This document shows positions 21,130-33,275 of a stretch of 64,000 nt of DNA, in pieces (the first letter of the stretch is position 1; every line of letters begins with the position of its first letter). The notes beneath the pieces were generated by a model, which saw nothing but the letters and a program-made list of their open reading frames with translations, searched no databases and was not told where the DNA came from. Location of the stretch: assembly GCA_030068075.1 (NCBI GenBank), contig CM057824.1:124548414-124612413 (forward strand). Reading direction: 5' to 3'. The stretch is from Paguma larvata. Its lineage: Eukaryota > Chordata > Mammalia > Carnivora > Viverridae. Position numbers and translations under genes: made by a program.

Positions 21130-22011
21130 AGACACAAAGAATGCTAAAGAGGTTTCTGGAAAAGCTCTTGTATTTTTCATAAAAGGAGACAAATGTGTCT
21201 GGAGCTTTCTTTTTGCTCACCCCTTTGTCCTATGGTGCTGTAGCAGCCATCCTCCACCCAGACAAGAAAATACTGTCCAATCTCAGAAAATTCTGAGACA
21301 TCTACCCTATCACTGTGACATTGTTAAACCAAAACCAGCAGCCTATCTGAGTTCTTTTAAAACATAAAAACAATGAAAAAGAAAAACAAAAATAAAAAAT
21401 AACCTTTGAGTTGCAAAGTTAGCCAAAACAAATCCTAATGCATGATTGTTTGTTCTTTATTTGAGGAAAGAACCAGAGAGTTTCCTGTTGAGGTGCAAGT
21501 ATTTTTCTGTGTATCTTCAAATTGAAATAAGCAATTTCCAGCTCTGAAAGTGACAGCAGATAGAGAAAAAAAAAAATCAAGATGCTGGATTCTGTATTTC
21601 TGACTTAGAAAAAGCACATAAGCTATTAATGTTGACTTACTTATACCTTGATTTCTATCTACAGCAGGATTAGAAGGAGAACTTGAGCTTCTCTTGCTAG
21701 TTTTAACTCTGAGTTTCTAATTTGACATTTGCAACCACAAATTATTGATAGCAGGGTCTGAACTCGTCTTTATATGTATGTATTATAAATTTATAAAGCA
21801 ATTCTGATACGTGCTTATCTCATTAAAAATGATATTTATGAAGATATATTTCTATCTGACCCTCTATATCATAAACACTTAAAAAAAATTTTATTCTCTG
21901 CCAATAAAATTCCAAATCTATTCTTTATTCCCTTTGGTATCTTTCAATACAGATCAAGTTTGCTAAGTAAACTTAAGATTCACTTTTGCTATTTGAAGCA
22001 TTCTCTGATAA
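21130..22011. other. Unassigned AT-rich stretch
   Basis: No repeat family or exon recognised. Confidence 0.4.
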
Positions 22012-22198
22012 ATATATATATATATTTTTTTCACACACACACACACACACACACATATGTTCTATTTACATTTATATATATACACATATATATTCTATTT
22101 ACATTTATATAAATATATATATACATATATACACACATATATATATTCTATTTACATATATATATTCTATTTACATATATATATTCTATTTACATTTT
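22012..22198. repeat. TA/CA microsatellite with 19-bp minisatellite
   Basis: (TA)n at 22012-22025, (CA)n at 22032-22054, then five copies of TTCTATTTACAT (from 22060, 22093, 22146, 22165, 22184) spaced by TA-rich filler. The last three are at an exact 19-base period. The Tyr/Ile-rich frames across it are artefacts of the repeat. Confidence 0.92.
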
Positions 22199-22677
22199 TT
22201 CTACTCCATAATAAAATAAATGATAAAAAGTTGATATTCAGGCTATATATTGTTTTTCATTAGTAATATTTAAATGGTAGGGCAAGATGACAAAGATAAA
22301 TACTTACTAATGTCTAACACACAAGGGAGCCAAACATAATTTGTGTCTTCTAGTCACAAAGCAAGACTGACAATTGAGAATCAAGAAAATCAAATGTTTT
22401 ACTAGAATGTTTGTCAGAAACTCTGCCATAATATTTTTATTTTGTCTTAAAGAACTGCCAAATCTTTGCTGAAGAGAAATTGGTCCAAATTTAGATATCA
22501 GTTCACAGAGAGGCTACATCCCATTGAGAACACAAGCCCTCTATAGAACATTTACATGTCCCTCATGGAACTGGATATAGGCAGCCACCACTTATTTTAA
22601 TCCTAACTTCCATCAAAAAGTGTACAGCACTTTAAATATACGCACTTAACCAAATCTCATTATCAAAAATGGATGAT
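22199..22677. other. Unassigned stretch
   Basis: Nothing recognised. Confidence 0.4.
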
Positions 22678-22692
22678 TACAAATATAATTCT

Positions 22693-22926
22693 TGCATGGA
22701 GTGCCTGGATGCCTCAGTTGGTTAGGCATCCAACTTTGGCTCAGGTCATGATCTCGCAGTTTGTGGGTTCAAGCCTGGCATGGGAGTCTGTGCTGACAGC
22801 AGGAACCTGAAACTTGCTTCAGACTCTGTGTCTTCCTCTCTCTCTGTCCCTCCCCCACTCACACTCTGTCTCTCTTTATCTCTCGAAAATAAATAAACAT
22901 TAAAGAAATTTTAAAACAACAAAAAA
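22693..22926 (+). mobile_element. CAN-SINE, sense
   Basis: 'GAGTGCCTGGATGCCTCAG', 'CAGGTCATGATCTCGCAG', CT tract, 'AAAATAAATAAACATTAAAG' tail. Perfect 15-bp duplication TACAAATATAATTCT at 22678-22692 and 22927-22941. Confidence 0.95.
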
Positions 22927-23103
22927 TACAAATATAATTCTCATATAAAGACACAAGTATTTAAATAGCAACAGAATTCAGCCGGTTGTGAATTACAGTC
23001 ATAGTTAACTTTAGATTATTTATAGTAGCTAACATGTTCCATGAGTTTATTATATTTATCACCCTGTCTGAACTTCTATCAATTTTATGAAGTTGGTATT
23101 TTT

Positions 23104-23279
23104 TTAAGTGTATTTATTTATTTTGAGAGAGAGAGAGAGAGAGAGAGATTCCCCTGCAGGCTCCTCATTGTCAGCACATGGAGCCTGACACAGGGCTCAG
23201 TCTCTCGATTCACGAGCTCATGACCAGGGCTGAAATCAAGAGTTGGACACTTAACTGACTGAGCCACCCAGGTACCCCA
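23104..23279 (-). mobile_element. CAN-SINE, antisense, shortened middle
   Basis: About 175 bp because the segment between tail and core has contracted to a (GA) run followed by 'TTCCCCTGCAGGCTCC'. Box complements 'CATGACCAGGGCTG' and 'CTGACTGAGCCACCCAGG' are present. Duplication AAGTTGGTATTTTT at 23090-23103 and 23280-23293. Confidence 0.93.
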
Positions 23280-23293
23280 AAGTTGGTATTTTT

Positions 23294-23746
23294 AAAACTT
23301 CATTTCACCCAGAGTAGAGTTGGGATTTAAAACCTGGTGTGGGGGATCTTGTTCCAGAGTCTGTCTCTTCACAAGTGTATTCATTGTCTCTTACACAACA
23401 CACTTTCAGAGTTATATGATAGCTATGATAGATAAAACAATTAAAGGTTTATCAAGCACGTAATAGCAAAGCAAAAACTAAAATCCAGGCCAGCAGTCCC
23501 CCTGCCATTGTCCCTCCTTTAGAGAAACTCCTTGATGTGGAAATATGCTATGTACAAGTAGAACTTGACTCTAATCCATTATAAATGCTAAGAATTAAGC
23601 AGCAGTATTGTTTGACATGCAAGAATTCATGAAAGTCTAATGACAGTATAGATAATCCATGCCTCTAACAAGAAGTTTGAATTAAGCATTGCTTTCTTTT
23701 TGATAAATTTCAATGAATTAGAGACTTATAAAGCTTTGAATTGTAC
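23294..23746. other. Unassigned stretch
   Basis: No repeat or exon recognised. Confidence 0.4.
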
Positions 23747-23759
23747 AAAAAAAAAAGAA

Positions 23760-23832
<73 letters not shown>

Positions 23833-23835
23833 AAA
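23747..23835. repeat. (GAAA)n microsatellite
   Basis: A10 run, two GAA units, then about 18 uninterrupted GAAA units. Long and pure, therefore likely length-variable. Lys/Arg- or Phe/Leu/Ser-rich frames across it are artefacts. Confidence 0.97.
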
Positions 23836-24000
23836 CCGTGTGTTGCAGCATTTGAGCATTTGCCACACCTGCACAGAGCCTTATCTCCTGGAATCTGCAC
23901 ATCTTTGGCAGTTCCTCAGCCTCCTGATTTTGATCTTGCTCTTGCTTGTCCCCTCTTTCATCACTTACCCTGGTCAAAATGTAATGAGTTTATAGAGAAC

Positions 24001-24120
24001 GTGTAAACAAAGATTTGTTTACCCATATGTAGCCCTATAAAAGTCTAATCCTATTTCTACTGACTGCCTTAACATGATCAAAGCACCCATGTAATTCTCC
24101 CATATACAAATAAACTGCAT
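24001..24120 (+). promoter_or_regulatory. Candidate promoter-like element (FOX palindrome + TATA)
   Basis: GTAAACAAA (24003-24011) and TTTGTTTAC (24014-24022) form an inverted pair of forkhead (FOX) consensus sites. CCCTATAAAAG follows at about 24032-24042, a good TATA-box match, and AATAAA occurs at 24109-24114. The order regulatory site, TATA, poly(A) signal within 110 bp could be a decayed LTR. Motifs are read directly; promoter activity is inference. Confidence 0.35.
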
Positions 24121-24329
24121 TATTTTCATACTGACAGATAATGAGAAAGAATACAGAACTTTTAAAAACTGTGTCGCAGATTTTCTCCAAGATTGTAACG
24201 AAGTATGCGATAATTGGAAGGTGAGAGGATAGGAAATAAGGAAAAAAAGAAGAGGTGAGATAGCTTTTTAAAATGTTTCACAAAAATGGTTACACACAGC
24301 CTTGGGGGATATTTATGTAATTTCTTTGA
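24121..24329. other. Unassigned stretch
   Basis: Nothing recognised. Confidence 0.35.
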
Positions 24330-24530
24330 GGCGTAAGGATGTTACCAACCATTTTCATCTAATCACATGTAATAGTCTTGCACTTCAATATGGAAGGTAA
24401 AATTATGTTATTCTCCACATTTAAAAAATGAGAAAACAAGGCACAAAGATAATGGATGAAATGCTGTAAGTCCTAAACCTGGAATACACTTTAAATACGA
24501 TATAAAATCAGGTCTCAAAATCTATAATCT
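24330..24530 (-). mobile_element. MIR fragment, antisense
   Basis: 'TTATTCTCCACATTTAAAAAA' -like text, 'TGAGAAAACAAGGCACAAAG' and 'ATAAAATCAGGTCTCAAAATC' follow the reverse-complemented MIR order (tatccccattttacagatgaggaaactgaggcac...aacccaggtctg). Confidence 0.55.
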
Positions 24531-26369
24531 TTCTTAAGATACCCCCGGAATCACAAGGTTTCTAGACACTACTCAGTGTCAGACCTAAACACAAATGGGT
24601 AATAGCTTGACACAAAGACTTTGTTTTACTTCCCCCTCCAACTTCCTTGAATTACTATTCACAAGTTCCAGAGATGCAAAATTGCATAGGTTAGTGTGTG
24701 AAAGTTAAATATGGGTAAGTGATATTTTTTAATGAACAGAGGACTGAAACTTGGGAATTGTCTATCTGGTAAGCATGCCTAACTAGCTTGAAAAAATAGA
24801 GTTTATCATAATACAACATTTTGCTTCACATAGGAAATATAGATCCCTACTCAGAGAAATAAGAATTTTGAGTACTACTTCCTAGGCATTATATTTAGGT
24901 AAAAAGCTCTATCTCTATCTACCTATCTATTGAGAGCTGTAGTTTATTAATACAAAAAAGCTTTGTGGTGTCATAGACTACAGTGTCTCTTTTATATAAA
25001 CATCAATTTTGTATTGCTCTAAAAATAGAGCTAAACAAACACCGAGGCAAATGCTGACTTGTCAATTCATTGGAGTCATGATGAACTACTAATCTGACTG
25101 GTCTCCTTCACAGTTTTCACCTGATCTGGATAGTATCTTGGGGGCTCTTCAATTTAACATAAATCATCTCTGACGAGAACATTGCAGTTCAGAGCTCACA
25201 GGTTATATATTTAGGTAGGGCTATTTTCTCTTATGCCTGTGTTTCTAAATTAACAATTCATGAAAACTTACAAAGGTTTATAAGAACTTAGAAACTGCTA
25301 TTTCTATCATGTGGTTAGAAGGTTCCTTTGCTTATTACATAGGGACGATCATTTTTTTCACCAGCTCTCCAAATAAAAACCTTACGATTTCAAAGCTAGT
25401 TTTTCTCTTCCTCACAAGTTACCAAATCAAAGCACCTCAAATCATCTACCACAGGAATTGTATGACTGCTTTGGTTTTAAAAATAAAGAGAGGGATTTGG
25501 GAACAAAATTATGCTCTGGAAAATGATTTTTTTATAAGCCATAGCTCTAGGACAAGGTCATTCTCACCGAGTGAAAGATACATTAAAAATCACTACTTTT
25601 GAAAGTCAGCTTATAACTGTCCATAATGCTCATCTCAATGAGGAAACTGATAGGCAGTGAGAGATCCTGGTGTAAGTCATGGAACTTTTCCCTATACAAA
25701 TGTACACGCATTCAACATTCTGTGTCTGATTTTAAGAGAGTTCTGGGGTCAGAGGAAGTTCATCCAATTCCATAGGTTAAACACCCTGAAAATAAAAACA
25801 TGACCACTCTTTAGTTTGGGGGGGGCTGAACTTTGAAGTAAATTAGCTGCAAGTATGGCAAAAAATAAGACCACCCAAGGAATTGTTCAGTTTCTTTTCC
25901 ATCATCTGAAGACCTCCGACAATGCATGTGAATGTTAAGTATCCAGTTGTGTCTAAATGCTATAATTAATTCATGTAGGGAAGCATAAACCAGTCTGAGT
26001 AAAATGGCTTTATCTTCTATTTATCAAGTTGAAATGGGCCCAAGAACTTAGCAGTAAGTACAAATCTATTTTTTGTACTATTTTAGAGATAAATTCTTCT
26101 AATATCTGATGAATCCTTCCCTATTGCTGTAATATATTCACAATGAAGGTTCATGAAATTCATAAATAGCCAAAGTACTTCAAACATTGAGTCCTATCAT
26201 TTTTCTCTTAAGAACTCTAACACATTCCTCCCTCTACGTTCTATTTATAGACAATTGGAAATGTCTTTTTAAGTCTATACCTGTTGTGTGTGTTAATAAT
26301 TGCCTCTACTTCCCCACCACTCGATGTTTCTAACTCCTTGTGTTCCAGTTCCATTTTCCTATAGAATAT
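24531..26369. other. 1.8 kb without recognised repeats
   Basis: Only a short CTAT microsatellite (24907-24931) and a G-run near 25820 stand out. Frame 25309-25602 (97 codons) has no recognisable motif or family and lies in AT-rich sequence; I do not call it a gene. Confidence 0.4.
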
Positions 26370-27110
26370 GTTTTCTCAAAGGATGCCAGTGACATTCTGA
26401 TTGCTAAACCCAAACATCTATTCAGTCTCTTCATTTGCTTCAGCTTTAGAATCATATACCTTTAAGAATCTGGGCTCTACAGTCACAGGAAACAAGATCT
26501 TAATCTCAACTCTTTCCCTTAATGGCCTCGGATAATGCAGGTTCTGTTGAAAACTAAGTGAAACTACGCACACAGAAACTGATAAAAATGTGAGATGATA
26601 ATTTATTTCTTTCCTGAAAGTGTCTGGAGTTTTTTGACACCAGATTATTCTAATTACTTTGTTTCTCTAGCCATTCTTTGTCTCCTCTCTTTCCACTATT
26701 CCTCAAATTCTCTGAGTTGGTCGTTTAGTTCTCTTTTCATTCTATATTCTACATCACTTTTCATTGATGATATCACTACTTGGCATGGATTTAAGTATAA
26801 ACTTTTAATAATGACCTTGGAACCTATATCACCAGCACTGAATTATCACTTCTGAATTCAACTCTTGCATTTCTTATCCGTAATTTATCCATAGATGTCC
26901 CACAATGGCCTCAACTCAGCATATTAAAAACAGCAAGTCTGCTCTTCCCTTCTTTAGTTAATGTCATCAGCATGGTCCTCCTTAACGCCACTGAATCTTT
27001 AATCTCCACCATGCCCTTATCTCTACATTCAATTGGTTGTCAAATTTTCTGCGGGTCCTGCCTTCCCAGTCAATCCTTCCTGGGTGACTCCCCTGAGATG
27101 GGCTCAGTGG
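26370..27110 (+). mobile_element. L2 LINE fragment, sense
   Basis: 'GATTATTCTAATTACTTTG', 'GGCATGGATTTAAGTATAAAC', 'TATATCACCAGCACTGAATT' and 'GATGTCCCACAATGGCCTC' follow L2 ORF2 in sense order (ctggctttaaataccatctat, atatctccagcccggac, aggcatctcaaac). The 86-codon frame from 26595 is a remnant of this LINE and not an independent gene. Confidence 0.55.
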
Positions 27111-27224
27111 GCCCCTAATTTCTCTCACTGTGTGGGGTGTCTTCTGCCACACACAATTCCCCTTCCACTTTAACCATACTGATGCTCTTAAACCACAGTT
27201 GACAATATGATTCCTTATTTTTTG

Positions 27225-27590
27225 GTCTAGCTTTCATTTTATTCCTTAATTCAGCAATATTTATTGAGTGTCTCTTATGTATCTTATGTGTTAAGAACAA
27301 CTATCCAATAGGATTGGGCATTTTATAATTTATCATTTTGATGCCTCTTCTCCGAACAATTTGCCCAACCCGTTTGTTATTCTCCTTGAATCTTATATCT
27401 GACCCATTCAGCTACTAAGTTGTTGACACCTTTCCTATTTAAGTATACATTACCCATGGTTAAACTTGACCGTCTTGGTCATTCATCTAACCAAATTATA
27501 TTAGTGCCTTCAATGGAACAGGGGCTGAGGATACACATATTGGCAACATTCATAATAGCTCCGCCCTCAGAGTAAAATATTGAGTTTGAA
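27225..27590 (-). mobile_element. L2 3' end, antisense, interrupted
   Basis: 'AATTCAGCAATATTTATTGAG' -like text at 27250 is the reverse-complemented L2 3' terminus. The expected continuation 'GGGGCTGAGGATACACATATT' appears only at 27521, so about 200 bp of other sequence separates the two halves. Confidence 0.5.
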
Positions 27591-27624
27591 GTTTCAGCAA
27601 GTGTAATTCACATTCACTTCTTTT

Positions 27625-27858
27625 TTTTTTTTAGTTTTTAATTGTTTTTTTTTTTTAATGTTTATTTATTTTTGAGAGAGAGAGAGACAGAGCATGAGTG
27701 AGGGAGGGGCAGAGAGAGAGAACAGACAGAATCCGAAGCAGGCTCCCAGCTCTGAGCTGTCAGCACAAAGTCCAACTTAGGGCTTAAACCTGGGAGCAGT
27801 GAGATCATGACCTAAGCTGAAGTTGGATGCTTAACTGACTGAGCCACCCAGGCGCCCC
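27625..27858 (-). mobile_element. CAN-SINE, antisense
   Basis: T-runs and tail, GA tract, 'GAAGCAGGCTCCCAGCTCTG', 'TGAGATCATGACCTAAGC', 'CTGAGCCACCCAGGCGCCC'. Duplication TCACTTCTTTT at 27614-27624 and 27859-27869. Confidence 0.95.
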
Positions 27859-28039
27859 TCACTTCTTTTATTTAGTTGTTGAAAGTAATATTTTTCGTGA
27901 AACAAACAAACAAATCTGAATTGGACCAAGATACTCTCCTCCTACTCTCACCCAAACCAGCACTGAGATGTTTCATTTAGCCACAGCTGGTTTCTCCACT
28001 GGGCCTCAGATATCACTTAGCTCTGAAAATCTAGTCCAT

Positions 28040-28440
28040 GCTCCTGTTTATTCCATAGAACTTAGTGATCTGTCTCAACTTCTAAAATTAGATATAACTG
28101 GATAAAACTTAACCTGTTTTTCAAATTATTTTCTGCTAATTCTCTTCCTCTATCTCACTAATCACCTTTCCTCCATTTTTTTTTCTTTTCCACAAAATTC
28201 CCTGCAATTAGAATATCCTCCCTTCCCAATGCAGTCAAAAATGACACATATTTCTTTAAGGCCCCAATTGGCTATCACTTCTTTTATAAATCATTCCATG
28301 GTCGATAAATCTGGAGGGAATGTGTCTTTTAATATTTGGAATATATATACAGATCTTGTCAACTTTCAAGGTTAAATCTGAAAGTTTAATTTTTTTGGTA
28401 ATAGTCATCTCCCCCACTAGAATATAGTAGTTCTTATTAT
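28040..28440 (+). mobile_element. L2 3' region, sense
   Basis: 'CTCACTAATCACCTTTCCTCC', 'GAATATCCTCCCTTCCCAATG', 'CTTTAAGGCCCCAATTGGC' and 'CATCTCCCCCACTAGAATAT' match L2 3' order. It could be the 3' part of the element at 26370-27110, separated by later insertions. Confidence 0.6.
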
Positions 28441-28774
28441 TGTTTCTCTTACAGTATATTTTATAAAGTCTTTATACAAAGACAAATAATGAGTTTACAA
28501 TATTATAATCAAAATAGCAACCCATTAATCTTCTTCTCTGCCCACCCCCAAACTAGAATGGTGAGGTAGACACATTGGAACATAAGAGGAAATAAAATCA
28601 AATTATGAGGTAAAAAAATTGAAGTATTCTCCATAGGATAATTACTAACTAATTTGTTTAATTCAAGCAAACTTTTCAACACGTAGAATTGGGGAGGAAG
28701 TCATCCTGTAGAGAGGGAATAATCTGAGGAAAGACACCGGTAATTACTGACAGGATATATATGATGTGAAATTT

Positions 28775-28985
28775 GGAGGGTAGGCTCCAAAGTCACAAAA
28801 AGATTGGAGCTTTGATTTTACCACTTATTATTAGTGTCACCTTAGCAATTTTACCATTTGGGGCTTACTTCCATATAAGTAAAATGAAGATAATAATAAG
28901 ATGGGTTGGAGGATTTAATTGGTTAAAAAAAATTAAGAAAACAAAATAGTGTCTAGAACAATCCTTAAGCTTTGTTTATTTTTTA
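28775..28985 (+). mobile_element. MIR SINE, sense
   Basis: 'GGCTCCAAAGTCACAAAAAG', 'ACCACTTATTATTAGTGTCACC', 'GTAAAATGAAGATAATAATAAG' and 'TAGTGTCTAGAACAATCC' follow the full MIR order (ggagtcagac, cacttactagctgtgtgacc, taaaatggggataataat, agtgcctggcac). Confidence 0.7.
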
Positions 28986-29650
28986 CCCCCCAAAAATACT
29001 GGAAATGGTGTTGACCTTATACTCTATTATATATTCAGCTCCTGTATGCTAATACAATAATATAAAAATAGGATTAGGTCATTCCAAATATTTTATATTC
29101 AACCATGTCATAATTGCTCTATGTAAATGCATTTCATCTTTCACTTATGTTCTCCCAATTGAGATTCTTTCTGAGGCTTACTTTTACTTGGTTATTGTCA
29201 GTTGATACAGTGAAAAGTTGCTTGATCCAGACAAAATAAAATATAGCCTATATCTATAATTATTTGGAAAAAGGCAAAATGGTATAGTTAGTTGGCTGTT
29301 TATATCACTTTTATTGACCAAATAAATTAGACTGGAATGTAACAAGACAGACATAGAGCATTTTACTCTTTAATGACCATGAAAAAGACTCAATGATGGT
29401 AGTTTTATAACAAGCGCTTAAGCTGCGGGTACACATCTAGCTGACGCTTGGGAGAATATGGCCATTCCCATTAGTTTGGAAACAAACTTCTCAATGTTTT
29501 ACCTGACATTTTTCCTGTTAAATTTAACAGACAGGTAATAAACAATATTGGTTTTTCGGTGCAGAATATGCTTCAGGGACTCTTTATCTTTTACAACGAT
29601 ATATTTCAAGAAGAATTCTAAAGGTTTTATAAATGCTTTTTACTTCACAG
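28986..29650. other. Unassigned stretch
   Basis: No repeat recognised. 29400-29450 is locally CpG-enriched (AAGCGCTT palindrome near 29413, TGCGGG, GACGC) compared with its surroundings. Confidence 0.35.
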
Positions 29651-29822
29651 GTGCATGAGGCTGGAAGGGATCCTGAGAGGTCATCACCCTGCCTTAGGCA
29701 GAGTGAACCTGAATCTCTTAGAGGAAAAAGATGAAGAATTTAAAAATTCCACTACTCTTCTACAGGACAACCCTCCTCGACCCCCTACCCAGATCCCCCA
29801 AATCAAACCCACCTCAGTAAAG
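29651..29822 (+). other. Exon-like segment between splice-site motifs
   Basis: A 172-bp segment follows a pyrimidine-rich acceptor-like sequence ending TTTTTACTTCACAG and ends CAGTAAAG before the donor-like GTACGC. One frame is open throughout (from an ATG at 29655 the frame stays open to 29876); it is Glu/Asp/Lys-rich and then Pro-rich (PPRPPTQIPQIKPTS). Part of the 5' half ('GGCTGGAAGGGATCCTGAGAG') recalls an L3/MIR-type repeat, so an exonised or coincidental repeat is possible. The length is not a multiple of three. No protein family recognised. Confidence 0.25.
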
Positions 29823-32800
29823 GTACGCACACAAGAGCAAAGCTACTTTAATTTTTGTTTGTTTGTTTGTTTTTAATTGAGACATAGCAAGCTTCAGATG
29901 TAATGATTAAATACAGAAAATAATCCTTAAAATAAAAGTCTCAATATTGGAATGTCTATCATCATCATCATCATTAAATTCAGTTATTAATTTCCAATTA
30001 TAATGATCTAATTAGGTTTTAATATTTGTGCATTTCACATTAGTAGGTATTCCTTTGAATACAGTGTTGTTCCCAAATTTTATCACTTTAACAAAAAAAG
30101 AAACTTGCTTAGCAATGAGGAAAGACAAAAGCCTAAAATTGCATCTCGAAAGCATATTAGAGGCAACCATAAGAAGTCATAGTAAATGATGGTATCTAAA
30201 GGAATGCTTGAATGTGGAAACTCAATGAGAATAGAACTGTTTCCTATTAGCTTTAACAGCAGGGTTTGTTATCATTTAAATACACGCTCTAATACACTTA
30301 GTGTTTTGTGCTACATTTAACAAGATTAAGTGAACACACACTGTTTCAACTCAAATCTTTATCGGAAATCAGAGGCAAGCCTCATTTCTTGCCAAAACAT
30401 TCTCTCGTGGCTCATTTTTGGAGCAAATTTCATATAAGTCAATCTGTTTACCCAGGTGGACCACTGATCAATTAAAGGATTTTCCTTTCAGGTAGTTCTG
30501 CTTGACAGAACTTTGAAAACTTTCTCTGAAAGTTCTAAAAAATAGATCCATTGATGTGCTAGACGATAATTTGTAATACAATGAAAGTGGCCTTTGGATA
30601 TAACAAAGAATTAAAAGAAAATAAGAAGGATAAGCTCTCAGAATTCTTACATGATTTCAGTGTAGTGGTACAAATTATTAGATTCTGAGGAAAAGTAGTA
30701 GATACTAGATAGCATACCCAAAACGACATAGTATCTCATTGTTTCATGTGTTAATTACCCCCTTGACTGAAAAAGCTTCAACTGTCTGAACGTAAGCTTC
30801 CAAGAACATTACAAAAGAGGTGGCTACATCTCAGCTTTCAGATAAACTTAATGAAAATTTTAACCTGTCATGTCATCTTACACATCAAATTCCATTTTAA
30901 AGGACAATACGTCTCTAGTTCCTTGCATTTTATATTATCTTATAAGGTATTTCTTCGTGCAGATATATATGGCAAATAAATATATTTTGAATCTAGATCA
31001 TTATATATATATTATAAAATATTTCATGTTCTAGCTCAAGTTCAATATACAGTTATATAATTTCTGTATTTTTTTATTTTCCACATTTGTAAGTAATAAA
31101 ATAGTATGACTGTAGAATACAAGAAATAAAACTGCTTTTGCCACACTTCTATTTGTCTTGTAGGTAGTTTAAAAATCCAGTTATTTAGGCATCACATATC
31201 ATGATGGGTCTTTGGCATTTTCAATTAATTCTAGCCCTTTATAAAAGAGTAAAATCTTCTTTATCTTTTTCTAAATCATCTACGATCAATGACATGATGA
31301 CAAGGTTATGATCAGAAAGATTTTGTAGATTTGATTAAGGATACTAACTATGAGATGGAGAGTTTATCTTGGGTTACCCCAGTGAACCCAATCTAATTCT
31401 TAAAACTGGAGAATCCACTCGGGCTTTGGATAGAGAGAAAGCTATAAAGACAGAAAGATCAGAAAGAAGGAAAGATCAGAAAAAAGAGAGGCTGGCTTGC
31501 ACTCTTTGCTCTGACGATGAAGGAAAGGAGCCATAAACCAAAGAATGCAGGCAGTCATTAGAAACTGGAACATACAGCATATATGTTCTCTTCTAGAACC
31601 TATAGAAAGAAGTACCAACATTTCGATCTTAAAATGCTGAGACCTATATTACACTCACCACCCCCAGAACTGATTTTTTAATTTATTTATATAATTTAAG
31701 TCACTGAAATTGAGGTAAATCATTCTGGAAGCAATAGAAAACTAACACAAAATCAAAGAGTTTTGATTGTTAAAGATAAGCCAACTTCTTTCGATGAGAA
31801 CCTACTTACCATGGCTGTTTATAGACTTGCTTTTTCCCTACATTATAGACTTGGAGGAAAGAAGTGGGAGCTTTTATGACACTAACTTTTAAAATTAATC
31901 ACTTTTGGGCTGGTGGCTAGAAAGTTGGAGCATAATTTTCGCCTGTTTCTGGTATAGCTGTTAAGAATTCTCTGTGGTCATTCTCTGTACAAAATTTATT
32001 CCTGGATTCAACTATTTTTTCCCAGTCTTCTTATCCCTTTGTCTTATTTCTTCTCAACTACTGATTTTATTCTATATACTACTAAAGTCTTTCAGGTCAT
32101 CATGAAGCTTTCATGAGGTATAAATAAATATAAAGTTACATATTATGAATGGAATTACATGGATATGCAATACATGCAGATAGGCTTATCTCCTCTTTAC
32201 CCGCTCCTATTGTAGCTTTTGGCATCTTTTTAAACATTTTCATTCCCTTCCCATTCTTCCAAACTTAGCCCAAATTAAGAAAATTAAAAAGGGATAAAAG
32301 TGAGTTTGTCCATTTCTCAATCATTATCAAGGTTTTTTTTCCCATCATTTTCCATATTGCTGTGAGTCTCTGAATAATTTTCATCTTAAGTCATTTTCTA
32401 TCAATAGGATTGTAGACTCAGGAGTGATTTTAAACATGGGAGTAAGCTTTTCTTTTGAAATACCAGGATCCCTAAGAGGCAGAAAAAAAAATTACTTCCT
32501 TCTTACAGCACTGCCAATTTGAGAGATGGGGAGGCCGATATTTGAATTCTGTGTAAGCCACTAGTTACAAGTAATATTTTGATTAATATTTCCCAACAAT
32601 GCTGTTAAGAAAGTAAGAGTCCTTATATATATATAAGATCACTAAAACTCAGAATATTTCAATTTATTTTCGAAGGCATCTGGACGGCAAACGGCAAAGT
32701 ACAAACTTGTTTCTTCCTATTCCAGTGACTTCGAAAGTGAGTTATGTAAATATCAAACCAAATATATATCAGTTCCACATTTAAAATTTTACACAATAGT

Positions 32801-33139
32801 ATTGTTTTTGTAAATAATATTGTCCTGTAGTAACGTAAATATATTCATAAACAACACTAGTTAGATACATCTGTGAAGTAATATTTTACTTTAACATATG
32901 TCAATTTAATCTCTAGACTTTGTCATATTATTAAAATATGTTTAAGTTGTCAAATTAAAGGCTGCTAAGAGGCTGTTTAAGAGATGGTATATCTCCTTAC
33001 AAAACATGGTTACACATAGTCACTAGGAAAAAATAACTTGAAAGCCATGAGACTTGAGTTCTAGCTTCCACTCAGCTACTTTACAAGACATGTTAACATT
33101 GCAAGTTAAAAAATATTGTCTATTACTGATCTGTTTTCT
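29823..33139. other. 3.3 kb with little recognisable repeat
   Basis: Holds a short (ATC)n at 29958-29974, TA-rich runs near 30965-31020 and 32622-32636, and otherwise unassigned AT-rich sequence. No SINE, L1 or LTR seen. I find no convincing exon. Confidence 0.4.
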
Positions 33140-33275
33140 GATAAAATCAGAAAAATAATGACTTCCTTATGGTTTATCTTCTCAAGGGTAAATGTGATGC
33201 ATCAAATATGTTTGTGTCCCACCCCTAGCACCTTGTCTTTTATTGAACAAATCTATTTGTTGAATGTATTAATGG
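33140..33275 (+). mobile_element. Possible L2 3' end, sense
   Basis: 'GTGTCCCACCCCTAGCACC' and 'TATTTGTTGAATGTATTAATGG' resemble the L2 3' terminus. The 94-codon frame from 33116 overlaps it and is not called a gene. Confidence 0.4.

Noticed and set aside
22060..22198. CRISPR-like array of spaced repeats
   Set aside because: Repeat units are 12 bases with TA-rich filler in a mammalian microsatellite setting; no cas genes and no unique spacers.
23718..23995. Lys/Arg-rich plus frame and Phe/Leu/Ser-rich minus frames
   Set aside because: Direct translation of the (GAAA)n array.
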